Source: Mesobacterium_A sp034670065
GTDB lineage: Bacteria > Pseudomonadota > Alphaproteobacteria > Rhodobacterales > Rhodobacteraceae
Direction of reading: 5' to 3'
Assembly (NCBI GenBank): GCA_034670065.1
Contig: JAXMOG010000001.1
Span: forward strand, 496,001 to 560,000
Length of the DNA stretch: 64,000 nt
Positions 7,959 to 17,162 of the stretch are shown piece by piece (the first letter of the stretch is position 1; every line of letters begins with the position of its first letter). The position numbers and the translations under genes are program-made. Under the pieces are notes generated by a model. That model was not told where the DNA came from. It made no database searches and was given only the letters and a program-made list of their open reading frames with translations.

Positions 7959-8837
7959 TTACTCACCATAGCCCTTACCCGGATCAACATACGCCAAAAC
8001 GCCCGCATGATCAGAGGTGAATTTCGGCAAAATCTCTATCGTTCCGTCGCCCGCCGCCAGCACGTGATCGATCCCCAACGGGACAAGGTGTTTCACCCAA
8101 TAGGTCGCGCTGATCTTTCCAATTCTGTGCGTCCCGGTCGCCTGGGCAATAGCGTTAATGGAGTGTCCCCAAGCCAACATATTGAAATCCCCCCCAATCA
8201 CGATAGGCCCGTCCAGCTGTTCAAACTCGGGCACCAAGCGTCTGACTTGGGCGGATTGTGAAGAAGGAAAGGGCCATTGCAGGTGCACAGCCGCAACCCA
8301 AAGCGGGCCACCGGGCGCGGCAACCTGCATCGCGGCAACACCCATGGCCGTCAGGCAACGTTCGCTTCCCGGTATCTTGGGCCAATGCGACGCGACCGCC
8401 GTTCCGCCCTTCTTTTTGAACCGACACCAGTGCTGAGAAGGGTAGTCCTGTGCCAAACCGACCAAAACCGGATGGTCGGCGCGGGTGACTTCCGCCAAGG
8501 TGATCAAGTCAGGATGACGGTCCAGCATATCTTGAATTGTAGGCTGAAAGTTATCGGCCTCATGCAGCACATTTTTCTGATAAACCGTAACCGGACCAGC
8601 CTGACCGCTGCGCGTCATACCATAGATGATCGGGGCCAGCGCAATCGCCGCTGCGATCACCAGAATAAACGCCGCGTTAAACGGTCGGCGCAACCAAACC
8701 GCCAGAACCAACAACCCAATCGCCACAGGCACACGGATCACCGCAACGCTGTCAGCCATCGCCCAAACATCGCCGGAATAGCCCAGCCCAAGCACGATCA
8801 GACCGCTGCAGGCCAAAGCCCAAAGAAATCCACGCAT
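7959..8837 (-). CDS. Membrane-anchored endonuclease/exonuclease/phosphatase-family protein
   Basis: About 292 aa. The first 80 residues hold three hydrophobic helices, and the remainder is an EEP-superfamily (DNase I/sphingomyelinase-type) domain with V-Y-Q-K-N-V-L, L-A-E-V-T, G-G-D-F-N-M (metal/catalytic Asp and Asn) and a final F-T-S-D-H-A-G catalytic Asp-His pair. The catalytic domain probably faces the periplasm. Substrate is unknown; relatives act on phosphodiesters such as DNA, inositol phosphates or lipids. The start is uncertain: ATG 8837 or an in-frame TTG at 8843. It is the first gene of a two-gene unit with the NUDIX hydrolase. Confidence 0.85.
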   Translation of the reverse strand: MRGFLWALACSGLIVLGLGYSGDVWAMADSVAVIRVPVAIGLLVLAVWLRRPFNAAFILVIAAAIALAPIIYGMTRSGQAGPVTVYQKNVLHEADNFQPTIQDMLDRHPDLITLAEVTRADHPVLVGLAQDYPSQHWCRFKKKGGTAVASHWPKIPGSERCLTAMGVAAMQVAAPGGPLWVAAVHLQWPFPSSQSAQVRRLVPEFEQLDGPIVIGGDFNMLAWGHSINAIAQATGTHRIGKISATYWVKHLVPLGIDHVLAAGDGTIEILPKFTSDHAGVLAYVDPGKGYGE

Positions 8838-9200
8838 ATTCAACTAACTCTGCCCTTCCCCGGATATCGGGGGATGTATTCATGTGTCATTGTGATCACG
8901 ATATGACAGTTCCGCGTCCAGCCAGTGAATTCACGGAAACACTTGTGCCAAAGCCTGTGCCCAATTTTTGTTTGGATTGTATGAATTGCTGCAACGAAAG
9001 TCGCAAGACACATAGGCCAAAGCGGCAGAATGATCACGCCCCCTGCACACAACGCTGTAAAATGTGGCTTCCATTGACCTTTGGCCATTTTTTACGTATC
9101 ACGCGGCTGTCTGTCACAAGTGGGATTTCCCAGGGTCAAACGGATCCGACAGATATGTGACGAGCGGGCCAGAGATCGTGTCCGTTAACATCGGATACGC
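8838..9200. other. Divergent intergenic region, EEP gene / DEAD-box helicase
   Basis: 363 bp with no supportable gene; short open frames on both strands (for example 8840-9088 minus) have no family features. It should contain promoters in both directions. The only marked structure is the G/C-flanked GATATC motif at 8858-8873. The helicase start codon lacks a clear Shine-Dalgarno sequence. Confidence 0.6.
8858..8873. repeat. C-run/GATATC/G-run palindrome-like motif (copy 1)
   Basis: CCCCGGATATCGGGGG, an imperfect palindrome about 20 nt upstream of the minus-strand EEP start. A second, perfect version (CCCCGATATCGGGG) lies at 37622-37635, also upstream of a minus-strand gene. Role unknown. Confidence 0.4.
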
Positions 9201-10739
9201 ATGACAAAATTTTCTGATCTGAACCTGAACCCAAAGGTTCTGAAAGCAATCGAAGAAGCGGGTTACGAAACCCCTACCCCCATTCAAGCTGGTGCAATCC
9301 CATTTGCCTTGGAAGGCAGAGACGTTTTGGGCATTGCCCAGACCGGGACGGGCAAAACGGCCAGCTTTACCCTGCCTATGATCACCGCATTGGCCCGTGG
9401 CCGTGCGCGTGCCCGGATGCCGCGCAGCCTGGTGCTGTGCCCAACCCGCGAATTGGCGGCTCAGGTGGCCGAAAACTTCGACACCTACGCCAAATATGTG
9501 AAGCTGACCAAAGCGCTGTTGATCGGCGGTGTCAGCTTTAAAGAGCAGGAAGCCCTGATCGACAAAGGCGTGGATGTTCTGATCGCAACCCCCGGCCGTT
9601 TGCTGGACCATTTCGAACGCGGCAAGCTGATCTTGTCGGACGTGAAAGTTATGGTCGTGGACGAAGCCGACCGGATGCTGGATATGGGCTTTATTCCCGA
9701 TATCGAACGTATCTTTGGCCTTACCCCATTTACGCGCCAGACGCTGTTCTTCAGCGCCACCATGGCACCCGAGATTGAGCGTATCACCAACACCTTCCTG
9801 TCCGCACCTGCCCGGATCGAAGTGGCCCGTCAGGCCTCTGCCTCTGAGACAATCGAACAGAGCGTAGTGGTTTTCAAACCGTCGCGCCGGGACCGGGAAG
9901 CCACCGAAAAACGGAAGCTGTTGCGCTTGCTGATCGAGGCTGAAGGCGAAAAATGCACCAACGCAATCATCTTCTGCAACCGAAAAACGGATGTAGATAT
10001 TTGCGCGAAGTCTTTGAAAAAATACGGCTTTGACGCCGCGCCGATCCACGGTGACTTGGACCAATCGCAGCGTACCAAAACCTTGGACAGCTTCCGCGAT
10101 GGCGGTTTGCGCTTTCTGGTCGCCTCTGATGTGGCGGCGCGTGGGCTGGACGTTCCGTCGGTCAGCCACGTGTTCAACTTTGATGTGCCAAGCCATGCCG
10201 AAGACTATGTGCACCGTATTGGCCGCACCGGCCGTGCCGGGCGTGATGGCAAGGCGATCACAATCTGCTCTGTCCGGGATGAGAAATATCTGGATGGCGT
10301 AGAAAAGCTGCTGCAAAAAACGATCACACGCCAGGACAATCCTTTGGCTACCGTTGCGCCTAAGAAAGCTGACGCTGCGGATGCTCCTGCTGGTGAAGAA
10401 GATGCGAAACCCGCACGTCGCACCCGGAGCCGTCGTTCGTCCAAACCTGCCCCTTCTGCGCCAGAAGCTGTAGCCGCGGATACTGTGACGTCAGACGCGC
10501 AAACACCTGCAAGCACACCCGAGGCCGAAGCGGTCAAGGACACGCCAAAACCAAAGGCGGTTAAGGCTGCACCGAAGGCAGACAAGCCCGACGTGAAGAA
10601 ATCAGACAAGCCAGCGCAGCGGGACAGAAACGCCCGTTCTGGTCGCGGCAAGGGCGGACATGACAACAAGGTTGTCGGCATGGGCGATCATATGCCCAGT
10701 TTCATTGCCCTGTCGTTTGACGAGCGTCGTACAGGTTGA
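9201..10739 (+). CDS. rhlE: DEAD-box ATP-dependent RNA helicase, RhlE-type
   Basis: 512-aa RNA helicase that unwinds RNA duplexes using ATP, typically in ribosome assembly, RNA decay or cold adaptation. The Q motif (F-x-x-L-x-L-N-P-K ... T-P-I-Q) is followed by A-Q-T-G-T-G-K-T (46-53), P-T-R-E-L-A, T-P-G-R-L-L-D, V-D-E-A-D-R-M-L-D (about 153), F-S-A-T-M, D-V-A-A-R-G-L-D and H-R-I-G-R-T-G-R (338-345). After about residue 385 comes a low-complexity Lys/Ala/Pro-rich and Arg-rich tail of some 125 residues, likely an RNA- or partner-binding extension. It is monocistronic, divergent from the EEP gene and convergent with RNase J, with a shared terminator between them. Confidence 0.93.
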   Translation: MTKFSDLNLNPKVLKAIEEAGYETPTPIQAGAIPFALEGRDVLGIAQTGTGKTASFTLPMITALARGRARARMPRSLVLCPTRELAAQVAENFDTYAKYVKLTKALLIGGVSFKEQEALIDKGVDVLIATPGRLLDHFERGKLILSDVKVMVVDEADRMLDMGFIPDIERIFGLTPFTRQTLFFSATMAPEIERITNTFLSAPARIEVARQASASETIEQSVVVFKPSRRDREATEKRKLLRLLIEAEGEKCTNAIIFCNRKTDVDICAKSLKKYGFDAAPIHGDLDQSQRTKTLDSFRDGGLRFLVASDVAARGLDVPSVSHVFNFDVPSHAEDYVHRIGRTGRAGRDGKAITICSVRDEKYLDGVEKLLQKTITRQDNPLATVAPKKADAADAPAGEEDAKPARRTRSRRSSKPAPSAPEAVAADTVTSDAQTPASTPEAEAVKDTPKPKAVKAAPKADKPDVKKSDKPAQRDRNARSGRGKGGHDNKVVGMGDHMPSFIALSFDERRTG

Positions 10740-10760
10740 TCTTGTCACATTGAAAGTAAA

Positions 10761-10790
10761 AAGCCCCGGCGCACTGCCGGGGCTTTTTTC
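10761..10790. terminator. Bidirectional terminator between the helicase and rnj
   Basis: AAGCCCCGGC (10761-10770) pairs with GCCGGGGCTT (10776-10785) around a 5-nt loop, with T-runs on both strands. It can end the helicase transcript on the plus strand and the rnj (nuo-tail) transcript on the minus strand. Confidence 0.9.
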
Positions 10791-10869
10791 GTTCTACAGG
10801 TAACTAAAATGAAGCGGGATCCGCCGAGTGCCCCAAACAGGGCCACTCGACATTATTTCGCACTGCAGA

Positions 10870-12537
10870 TCAGTTCAGACGGCTAACGACAACCGTGACT
10901 TCCGGTTTTTTACCGATCTCATTCACACAAGACTGGCGCACGATACGGCGCAGGCCATCTTCCAATTTGTCGTCGTTTGTCAGGGTCTTATCCCCTGCCC
11001 GACCCAAGAATTGGCCAAGGTCTGCTTCCAACACGTCAACCAGCGGAATTTGGCTGCGGCCAATTTCAGATACGCCGCGCACGTCACACCACGGATCCCC
11101 CAGTGGCTCATCATCTTCATCCAAAATCACTGTAACAGTGACATGCCCGTTCAGGGCCATACGGATACGATCCCGCACAATGCCATCCAAGGCGCCAATT
11201 TGGACGGTTCCGTCCAGATAGGTGCGACCAGTTTCTACATAGCCCGCGACCGTTGGCTGGTTGCCTGACAAATCAACGATGGTGCCGTTCACCGCCAGAA
11301 TACCAGCGCGGCCTTTGGACTGTGCCAGTTTCACGTGTTCGCGCAAGTGGCGATGCTCACCATGCATCGGCACCACGATCTGCGGCGCGATGATGTCTTG
11401 CAGTCGTTCCAGATCGGGGCGGTTGGCGTGGCCCGATACGTGATAGTGACCGTTGCTGTCATCCACCACATCGACCCCCATTTCCGAGAAACTGTTGATC
11501 ACGCGGATCACCGGTTTTTCATTGCCCGGAATGGTTTTCGACGAAAAGAGGAACATATCCCCCTCTCTCAGTTCGATACCGTGAAACTTGCCACGGGCCA
11601 GCTGCGCGCTGGCGGCTCGGCGTTCACCTTGGCTGCCGGTCACGATCAGCATCAGGTTTTCGCGCGGAATCGAAGAACTGTCTTCTGGGCTGACCACTTT
11701 GGGAAACCCTTTCAAAACCCCTGTTTCGATGGAGGCTTCGATCATCCGACGCATAGCGCGCCCTAGCAAACAGATGGAACGCCCCGCGCGCTCACCAGCT
11801 TCGGCCAGGGTTTTCACCCGCGCAACGTTGGAGGCAAAGGTCGTTGCCACAACCATGCCCTTGGCGCCAGCGACAAGCTTCTCAATCTCAGGACCAACGG
11901 TTGCTTCTGAACGACCGGGCGATTGCGAAAAGATGTTGGTGGAATCGCATACCAACGCCCGAACACCCGGACGGGCCACTTCGGCCCAAAGTTCGGGATC
12001 AAAGGCTTCGCCAACAATCGGTGTGGCATCCAGCTTAAAATCGCCAGAGTGCACAACGCGCCCTTCCGGGGTGTCGATCGCCAAGGCGCTGCTTTCCGGA
12101 ATGGAGTGCGAGATGGGCACAAAGCTGACTGTGAACGGACCCGCAGTCACCTTTTCCGGCCAAGGAGAGACCGTGGTGATGGTATCCGGGCCATAGCCGC
12201 GATCATTCATCTTGTGACGGGCGATATTGGCGGTGAACGCGCGCGCATAGATAGGTGCGCCCAAGGCCTCCCACAGGTGGCCCACGGCGCCAACGTGATC
12301 TTCGTGCGCATGGGTGATGAAAATCGCTTCGATCCGATCGCGGCGTTCTTCCAACCATTTGGTATCCGGCAAGATCAGGTCAACACCGGGCGATCCGTCC
12401 ATGTCAGGAAAGGTCACGCCCAGATCAACAACGATCAGGCGTTCCTTGCCTTCGGCACCATAGCCGTAGACGTAACAATTCATGCCGATCTCGCCCGCCC
12501 CCCCGAGGGGCAGGTAGATCAATTTTTGGCTGCTCAT
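10870..12537 (-). CDS. rnj: Ribonuclease J
   Basis: 555-aa metallo-beta-lactamase/beta-CASP ribonuclease, combining 5'-to-3' exonuclease and endonuclease activity in RNA maturation and decay. The zinc motif H-A-H-E-D-H is at 76-81, with the preceding L-G-G-x-G-E-I-G-M-N N-terminus typical of RNase J. Further downstream are H-S-G-D-F-K-L-D, the beta-CASP T-G-S-Q-G-E block and V-S-G-H-A-N. It starts 7 bp after the coaX stop, at the end of the string nuoN-birA-coaX-rnj. A bidirectional terminator follows. This linkage of rnj to birA/coaX behind nuo is a pattern I recall from other Rhodobacteraceae. Confidence 0.96.
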   Translation of the reverse strand: MSSQKLIYLPLGGAGEIGMNCYVYGYGAEGKERLIVVDLGVTFPDMDGSPGVDLILPDTKWLEERRDRIEAIFITHAHEDHVGAVGHLWEALGAPIYARAFTANIARHKMNDRGYGPDTITTVSPWPEKVTAGPFTVSFVPISHSIPESSALAIDTPEGRVVHSGDFKLDATPIVGEAFDPELWAEVARPGVRALVCDSTNIFSQSPGRSEATVGPEIEKLVAGAKGMVVATTFASNVARVKTLAEAGERAGRSICLLGRAMRRMIEASIETGVLKGFPKVVSPEDSSSIPRENLMLIVTGSQGERRAASAQLARGKFHGIELREGDMFLFSSKTIPGNEKPVIRVINSFSEMGVDVVDDSNGHYHVSGHANRPDLERLQDIIAPQIVVPMHGEHRHLREHVKLAQSKGRAGILAVNGTIVDLSGNQPTVAGYVETGRTYLDGTVQIGALDGIVRDRIRMALNGHVTVTVILDEDDEPLGDPWCDVRGVSEIGRSQIPLVDVLEADLGQFLGRAGDKTLTNDDKLEDGLRRIVRQSCVNEIGKKPEVTVVVSRLN

Positions 12538-12544
12538 ATTATTC

Positions 12545-13321
12545 TTATCCTTGCGTCTTCTTGTTGTGACGATGGATCACGGTCAGGCCGTGTATCGTCA
12601 GGTCATCTTCAAATTTGTCGAATAGGTCTGCACTGGCTTGGAACAACGGGGCCAGTCCTCCCGTGGCAATCACTTTCATCGGGCGGTCGCGCTCTGCTTT
12701 GATACGGTCGCAGATTTCGCGGACGAGGCCGACATAGCCCCAAAAAACGCCCGATTGCATACAAGCAACGGTGTTCGTTCCGATCACCGATTGCGGTTTG
12801 GTTATATCAACATGCGGCAGCGCAGCGGCCGCTTGGTGCAAGGCCATCAGGCTAAGGTTCACCCCTGGCGCAATCACACCACCGATGTAAGCCCCGTCTG
12901 ACGCCACTACGTCAAACGTGGTGGCTGTGCCAAAATCAACCACGATCAGGTCGCCACCGTGCAGGTCATAGCCTGCCACGGTGTTCACCAAACGGTCGGG
13001 CCCCACTTGTGTGCCCTCGTCCACCCGCACATCCACGGGCAACAGGCATTCCGGCTTGCCCACAACCATAGGTCGGGTTTGGAAATACCGATCCGCCAAG
13101 ACACGCAGGTTGAACACAACCCGCGGCACGGTCGAGGATACGATCATATCGGTGATATCCGCCTCGATCTTCTGAAACCGCATCAAGGTCGACAGCCAGA
13201 CATAGTACTGGTCGGCGGTACGCTGATGTTCGGTAGCCGTTCGCCACGACGCGACCAGATGAGTGCCGTCCCAGATGGAAAACACTGTATTTGTATTGCC
13301 GCAATCAATGGCCAGAAGCAT
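12545..13321 (-). CDS. coaX: Type III pantothenate kinase
   Basis: 258-aa CoaX, catalysing the first step of coenzyme A synthesis (pantothenate to 4'-phosphopantothenate). It is an ASKHA-fold enzyme. Motifs seen: L-A-I-D-C-G-N-T-N-T-V-F at the N-terminus (Asp6), G-P-D-R-L-V-N in the middle, and V-D-F-G-T-A-T-T-F-D phosphate-binding segment. The ATG at 13321 (AAAGGG upstream) gives the family N-terminus; an in-frame start at 13363 would overlap birA by 32 bp. It lies 10 bp after birA and 7 bp before rnj, so the three are surely in one transcript. Confidence 0.95.
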   Translation of the reverse strand: MLLAIDCGNTNTVFSIWDGTHLVASWRTATEHQRTADQYYVWLSTLMRFQKIEADITDMIVSSTVPRVVFNLRVLADRYFQTRPMVVGKPECLLPVDVRVDEGTQVGPDRLVNTVAGYDLHGGDLIVVDFGTATTFDVVASDGAYIGGVIAPGVNLSLMALHQAAAALPHVDITKPQSVIGTNTVACMQSGVFWGYVGLVREICDRIKAERDRPMKVIATGGLAPLFQASADLFDKFEDDLTIHGLTVIHRHNKKTQG

Positions 13322-13331
13322 TTCGACCCTT

Positions 13332-14078
13332 TCAGAAAAATACGTCTGCGGCCGGGATCGCAACCCGGCCTTTCGCCGTCTTTATGACGATTTGCCCCTG
13401 CTCGTCCACCGTCTCGAAAGTTCCGGTGGTCTCACTGGTGCCGGTACGCGCCGTTATGACCTGCCCCAATCGCGCGGCACGGTCCAACCATGCGGCCCGG
13501 ATCGGGGGAAATCCATAGGTGGCAAACTGCGCTTCGTAACGCGCGAAATCCGTAGCCAGTTGGTTCAGGACTTCTTCAGCAGTCAAGGACACGCCGGTTT
13601 CCGACAACAGGCTCACCGGGCGCAAGGCGCGGGTTTCCACCTCTGCCGCGATGGGGGCTGTGACCAGATTGATGCCAATCCCAATCGACAGAACGGACCC
13701 GGCCGGCCCGCCGCCGCTGCTTTCCAACAGGATACCAGCCACCTTGCCGCCGTTCAGCAAAACATCGTTGGGCCATTTCAGTGACAAGGCTTCCGCCCGG
13801 CCGGTCAAAGCAACAAAGGTATCAAACAGAGCCAGCGCAGCGACAAAGCTGCGCAAAGCGGCATCCGCCGGTCCACCGGTTGGGCGCATCGCAAGCGTGG
13901 CTGAAAAGTTGCCTTCCGGATTAACCCATGCCCGGCCCCGACGGCCCTTGGCTGCGGTCTGGCGCAACGCACATATCCAGGTTGGGGCCGTCATCGTAGG
14001 GGCGATGCGCCGCGCTTGGGCCATCGTGCTATCGACTTCGTCCAACAAGATGCGTTCGTAGCCGGTTGGCCAGCTCAT
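13332..14078 (-). CDS. birA: Biotin-[acetyl-CoA-carboxylase] ligase (monofunctional BirA)
   Basis: 248-aa biotin protein ligase that activates biotin with ATP and attaches it to carboxyl-carrier lysines. It lacks the N-terminal helix-turn-helix of E. coli BirA, so it is a ligase without repressor function. Motifs: D-S-T-M-A-Q-A, K-G-R-R-G-R-A-W (biotinyl-AMP loop), L-K-W-P-N-D-V-L-L and G-I-G-I-N-L. The C-terminal SH3-like cap is present. The ATG at 14078 fits the family N-terminus. It follows nuoN by 82 bp. Biotinylation targets in this window include MccA. Confidence 0.95.
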   Translation of the reverse strand: MSWPTGYERILLDEVDSTMAQARRIAPTMTAPTWICALRQTAAKGRRGRAWVNPEGNFSATLAMRPTGGPADAALRSFVAALALFDTFVALTGRAEALSLKWPNDVLLNGGKVAGILLESSGGGPAGSVLSIGIGINLVTAPIAAEVETRALRPVSLLSETGVSLTAEEVLNQLATDFARYEAQFATYGFPPIRAAWLDRAARLGQVITARTGTSETTGTFETVDEQGQIVIKTAKGRVAIPAADVFF

Positions 14079-14160
14079 GGTGACGGTCCTTGCGTCTTTA
14101 AAACGCAAAAGTGGCGCACCTATCAGGAACGCCACTTTGCAGTTTAATAGTTTCCAATGA

Positions 14161-15603
14161 TCAGTTGACCAGCACCGCGGCGGCGGCTTCGGCCGCGCCT
14201 TCAATTCCGAACAGGTTGACCACACCCAGCACCATGATAACGGCACTGGCGATCAGGAAGCCCGAAAGAATGGGGGATTTTCCACCGTTCAGCGCATCAT
14301 CCTGTTCTTCACCGAAGTACATGTAGAAAACGATGCGCAGGTAATAGAACGCACCGATGACCGATGCGACAACACCCAAGACCGCCAGCCAGATCAGCCC
14401 TGCTTCATAAGCTGCCTTCAGAACGTAGAACTTACCAAAGAAACCAACCAGCGGCGGAACACCGGCCAAGCTGAACAGCAGCACCAGCATCGACAATGCC
14501 TTGGCTGGTTCGCGCTTGGAATACATGTTCAGGCTGGAAATGTTCGTGACCGGTTGGCCGTCTTTTTCCATCGACAGGATAAAGGCAAAGGTGCCGACGT
14601 TCATGGTGATATAGATCGCCATGTAGACCAGCATCGCCTGTACGCCAAACGCTGTACCCGAGGCCAGGCCCATCAGGGCATAGCCCATATGCGCGATGGA
14701 CGAGAACGCCATCAGACGTTTGATATTGGTTTGGCCAATGGCTGCAACGGCCCCAAGGAACATCGACAGAACCGACAGCAGTGCAATGATCTGTTGCCAG
14801 TCACCGACAGCACCACCAAAGGCATCATGCACAACACGGGCAAACAGGCACATCGCCGCCATTTTCGGCGCTGTCGCGAAGAAAGCGGTGATCGGCGTGG
14901 GCGAGCCTTCGTAGACGTCTGGTGTCCACATGTGGAATGGTACAGCGGACACTTTGAACGCCAGACCGGACAGCATGAAGACCAGCCCCAGCAACAAGCC
15001 GATGGACATTGGGCCTTCGCCCGCAGCCGCAATCACACCCGAGAACAGCGTGGTACCGGCATAGCCATAGGTCAGCGATGCACCGTACAGCAACAAGCCC
15101 GAAGACAGCGCGCCCAGAACAAAGTATTTCAGGCCCGCCTCAGTGGATTTTGAACTGTCACGACGCAGCGAAGCAACGACGTAAAGCGCCAGGGATTGCA
15201 GCTCCAGCCCCATATACAATGACATCAAGTCACCGGCAGAGACCATCGTCATCATGCCAACAACCGACAAAGCCACCAGCAATGGGTATTCAAAGCGCAG
15301 GAAGCCACGGCGTGACATGAAACCTTCGCTCATCACCAGAACCGCAGCGGCCGATAACAAAATGGCCACTTTCGCAAAGCGAGAGAACGCATCGTCGTGG
15401 AACATGCCGCCAAAGGCGACCTTGATGCCGCCGCCGGTGGTTCCGATCCAGAACGCCAGCGCAACAAAAACAGCCGCCGTTGCCCAGATCAAGGCCGGGG
15501 CCAGCTTGTCTTTGCTGGTGTAAACAGCCCCAACCAGCGCCAGCATCGCAAAGATCGACAGCACGATCTCGGGAAGGATGATATTCAGATCCGCGGAAAT
15601 CAT
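14161..15603 (-). CDS. nuoN: NADH-quinone oxidoreductase subunit N
   Basis: 480-aa antiporter-like membrane subunit of complex I, with about 14 transmembrane helices. It belongs to the proton-translocating arm with NuoL and NuoM. The antiporter-type central block is present (L-K-Y-F-V-L-G-A-L-S-S-G, and later K-R-L-M-A-F-S-S-I-A-H-M-G). Last core subunit of the operon, 11 bp after nuoM; birA follows after 82 bp. Length is normal. Confidence 0.97.
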   Translation of the reverse strand: MISADLNIILPEIVLSIFAMLALVGAVYTSKDKLAPALIWATAAVFVALAFWIGTTGGGIKVAFGGMFHDDAFSRFAKVAILLSAAAVLVMSEGFMSRRGFLRFEYPLLVALSVVGMMTMVSAGDLMSLYMGLELQSLALYVVASLRRDSSKSTEAGLKYFVLGALSSGLLLYGASLTYGYAGTTLFSGVIAAAGEGPMSIGLLLGLVFMLSGLAFKVSAVPFHMWTPDVYEGSPTPITAFFATAPKMAAMCLFARVVHDAFGGAVGDWQQIIALLSVLSMFLGAVAAIGQTNIKRLMAFSSIAHMGYALMGLASGTAFGVQAMLVYMAIYITMNVGTFAFILSMEKDGQPVTNISSLNMYSKREPAKALSMLVLLFSLAGVPPLVGFFGKFYVLKAAYEAGLIWLAVLGVVASVIGAFYYLRIVFYMYFGEEQDDALNGGKSPILSGFLIASAVIMVLGVVNLFGIEGAAEAAAAVLVN

Positions 15604-15614
15604 GTCCCCACCCC

Positions 15615-17162
15615 TTAGTGGTTTTCAGCGACCTGGGTGGACGACACATCGGCGTCCTCCAAGGCAGCATGGTAATTTGTTACAAGTGCTTCAACCGATG
15701 GGCCAATGCGATCAAGAATAGGTGCCGGATAGACCCCCATCCAGATCGTCATCACCACCAGCGGTGCAAAGATCGCGCGTTCGCGGAGGTTCATATCCGA
15801 GATGGTCTTCAGGCTTTCCTTGATCAGATCGCCAAAGACAACCCGGCGATACAGCCACAGCGCATAACCGGCCGACAAGATCACACCAGAGGTGGCAACA
15901 GCCGCAACCCAAGTGTTCACTTGGAAGATGCCCACCAAGGTCAGGAATTCACCAACGAAACCAGATGTGCCCGGCAGACCAACATTGGCCATCGTGAACA
16001 GCATGAAGATCAGCGCATATGCCGGCATCCGGTTCACCAGACCGCCGTACGCATCAATGTCACGTGTGTGCATCCGGTCGTAGATCACACCCACACAAAG
16101 GAACAATGCACCAGAGATAAAGCCGTGGCTGATCATCTGGAAGATTGCGCCATCAACACCCTGCTGGTTGGCCGAGAAGATGCCCATGGTAACAAAGCCC
16201 ATGTGCGCGACAGAGGAATAAGCAATCAGCTTCTTCATGTCTTCCTGCACCAGCGCCACAAGCGAGGTGTAGACAATGGCAATGGCCGACATCCAGAACA
16301 CCAACGGTGCCATGACATCTGCCCCAACCGGGAACATTGGAAGGCTGAAGCGCAGGAAGCCATAGCCGCCCATTTTCAACAAGATCGCCGCCAGAACCAC
16401 AGAGCCAGCTGTTGGCGCCTGAACGTGCGCATCTGGCAACCAGGTGTGCACTGGCCACATCGGCATTTTCACCGCGAAGCTGGCAAAGAAGGCCAGGAAC
16501 ATCATTGTCTGCAACCCGCCGACAACATGAATGCCCAAGACAGAGATTGGCGAGGCGCTGAAGTCATGCGTCAGCAATGTTGGGATATCGGTGGTGCCCG
16601 CGTCGACATACATGCCAACCATGGCCACCAGCATCAAAACAGAGCCCAAGAAGGTGTACAGGAAGAACTTGAACGAGGCGTAGATGCGGTTCATCCCGCC
16701 CCAGATACCAATGATCAGGAACATCGGGATCAGGCCTGCTTCGAAGAACACGTAAAACAGCACCAAATCCAGCGCCATGAACACGCCCAACATCAGCGTT
16801 TCCAACAGCAGGAAGGCGATCATGTATTCCTTGACCCGCTTGGTCACGTTCCAGCTGGCCGCGATGACCAGAGGCATGACAAAGGTGGTCAGCATCACAA
16901 ACAGCACGCTGATGCCGTCTACGCCCATCTTATAGCGCAGCCCCATCAGCCAGCTGGCTTCATCCACCATCTGGAACCCGGTGTCAGACGCATCGAACTG
17001 CGCCAGAATGAACAGCGAGATCAGGAAGGTGGCCGAAGTGGCGAACATCGCCAGCCATTTTGCATTGCGGTCTGCAGCTTCGGTCCCGCCACGCAGGAAC
17101 ACAGCCAGGATCAGCGCCGCCATTGCAGGCAGAAAGGTCACAATGGAAAGCAGGTTGTCCAT
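15615..17162 (-). CDS. nuoM: NADH-quinone oxidoreductase subunit M
   Basis: 515-aa antiporter-like proton-pumping subunit of complex I. The start ATG at 17162 overlaps the nuoL stop as TAATG, which argues for translational coupling and against a longer start at 17192. Recognisable are the A-G-L-I-P-M-F-L-I-I-G-I-W-G-G block with the preceding F-F-E of TM5, and K-K-L-I-A-Y-S-S-V-A-H-M-G in the central helix region. The plus strand opposite this gene is open for over 500 codons, which I regard as a composition artefact. Confidence 0.97.
   Translation of the reverse strand: MDNLLSIVTFLPAMAALILAVFLRGGTEAADRNAKWLAMFATSATFLISLFILAQFDASDTGFQMVDEASWLMGLRYKMGVDGISVLFVMLTTFVMPLVIAASWNVTKRVKEYMIAFLLLETLMLGVFMALDLVLFYVFFEAGLIPMFLIIGIWGGMNRIYASFKFFLYTFLGSVLMLVAMVGMYVDAGTTDIPTLLTHDFSASPISVLGIHVVGGLQTMMFLAFFASFAVKMPMWPVHTWLPDAHVQAPTAGSVVLAAILLKMGGYGFLRFSLPMFPVGADVMAPLVFWMSAIAIVYTSLVALVQEDMKKLIAYSSVAHMGFVTMGIFSANQQGVDGAIFQMISHGFISGALFLCVGVIYDRMHTRDIDAYGGLVNRMPAYALIFMLFTMANVGLPGTSGFVGEFLTLVGIFQVNTWVAAVATSGVILSAGYALWLYRRVVFGDLIKESLKTISDMNLRERAIFAPLVVMTIWMGVYPAPILDRIGPSVEALVTNYHAALEDADVSSTQVAENH

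Noticed and set aside
8840..9088. 82-codon minus-strand frame upstream of the EEP gene
   Set aside because: Trp/His/Cys-rich random-looking sequence, no ribosome-binding site, overlaps the EEP start and the divergent promoter region.
9114..10316. A 400-codon minus-strand frame opposite the DEAD-box helicase gene
   Set aside because: Antisense shadow of a well-supported gene; no ribosome-binding site or family features.
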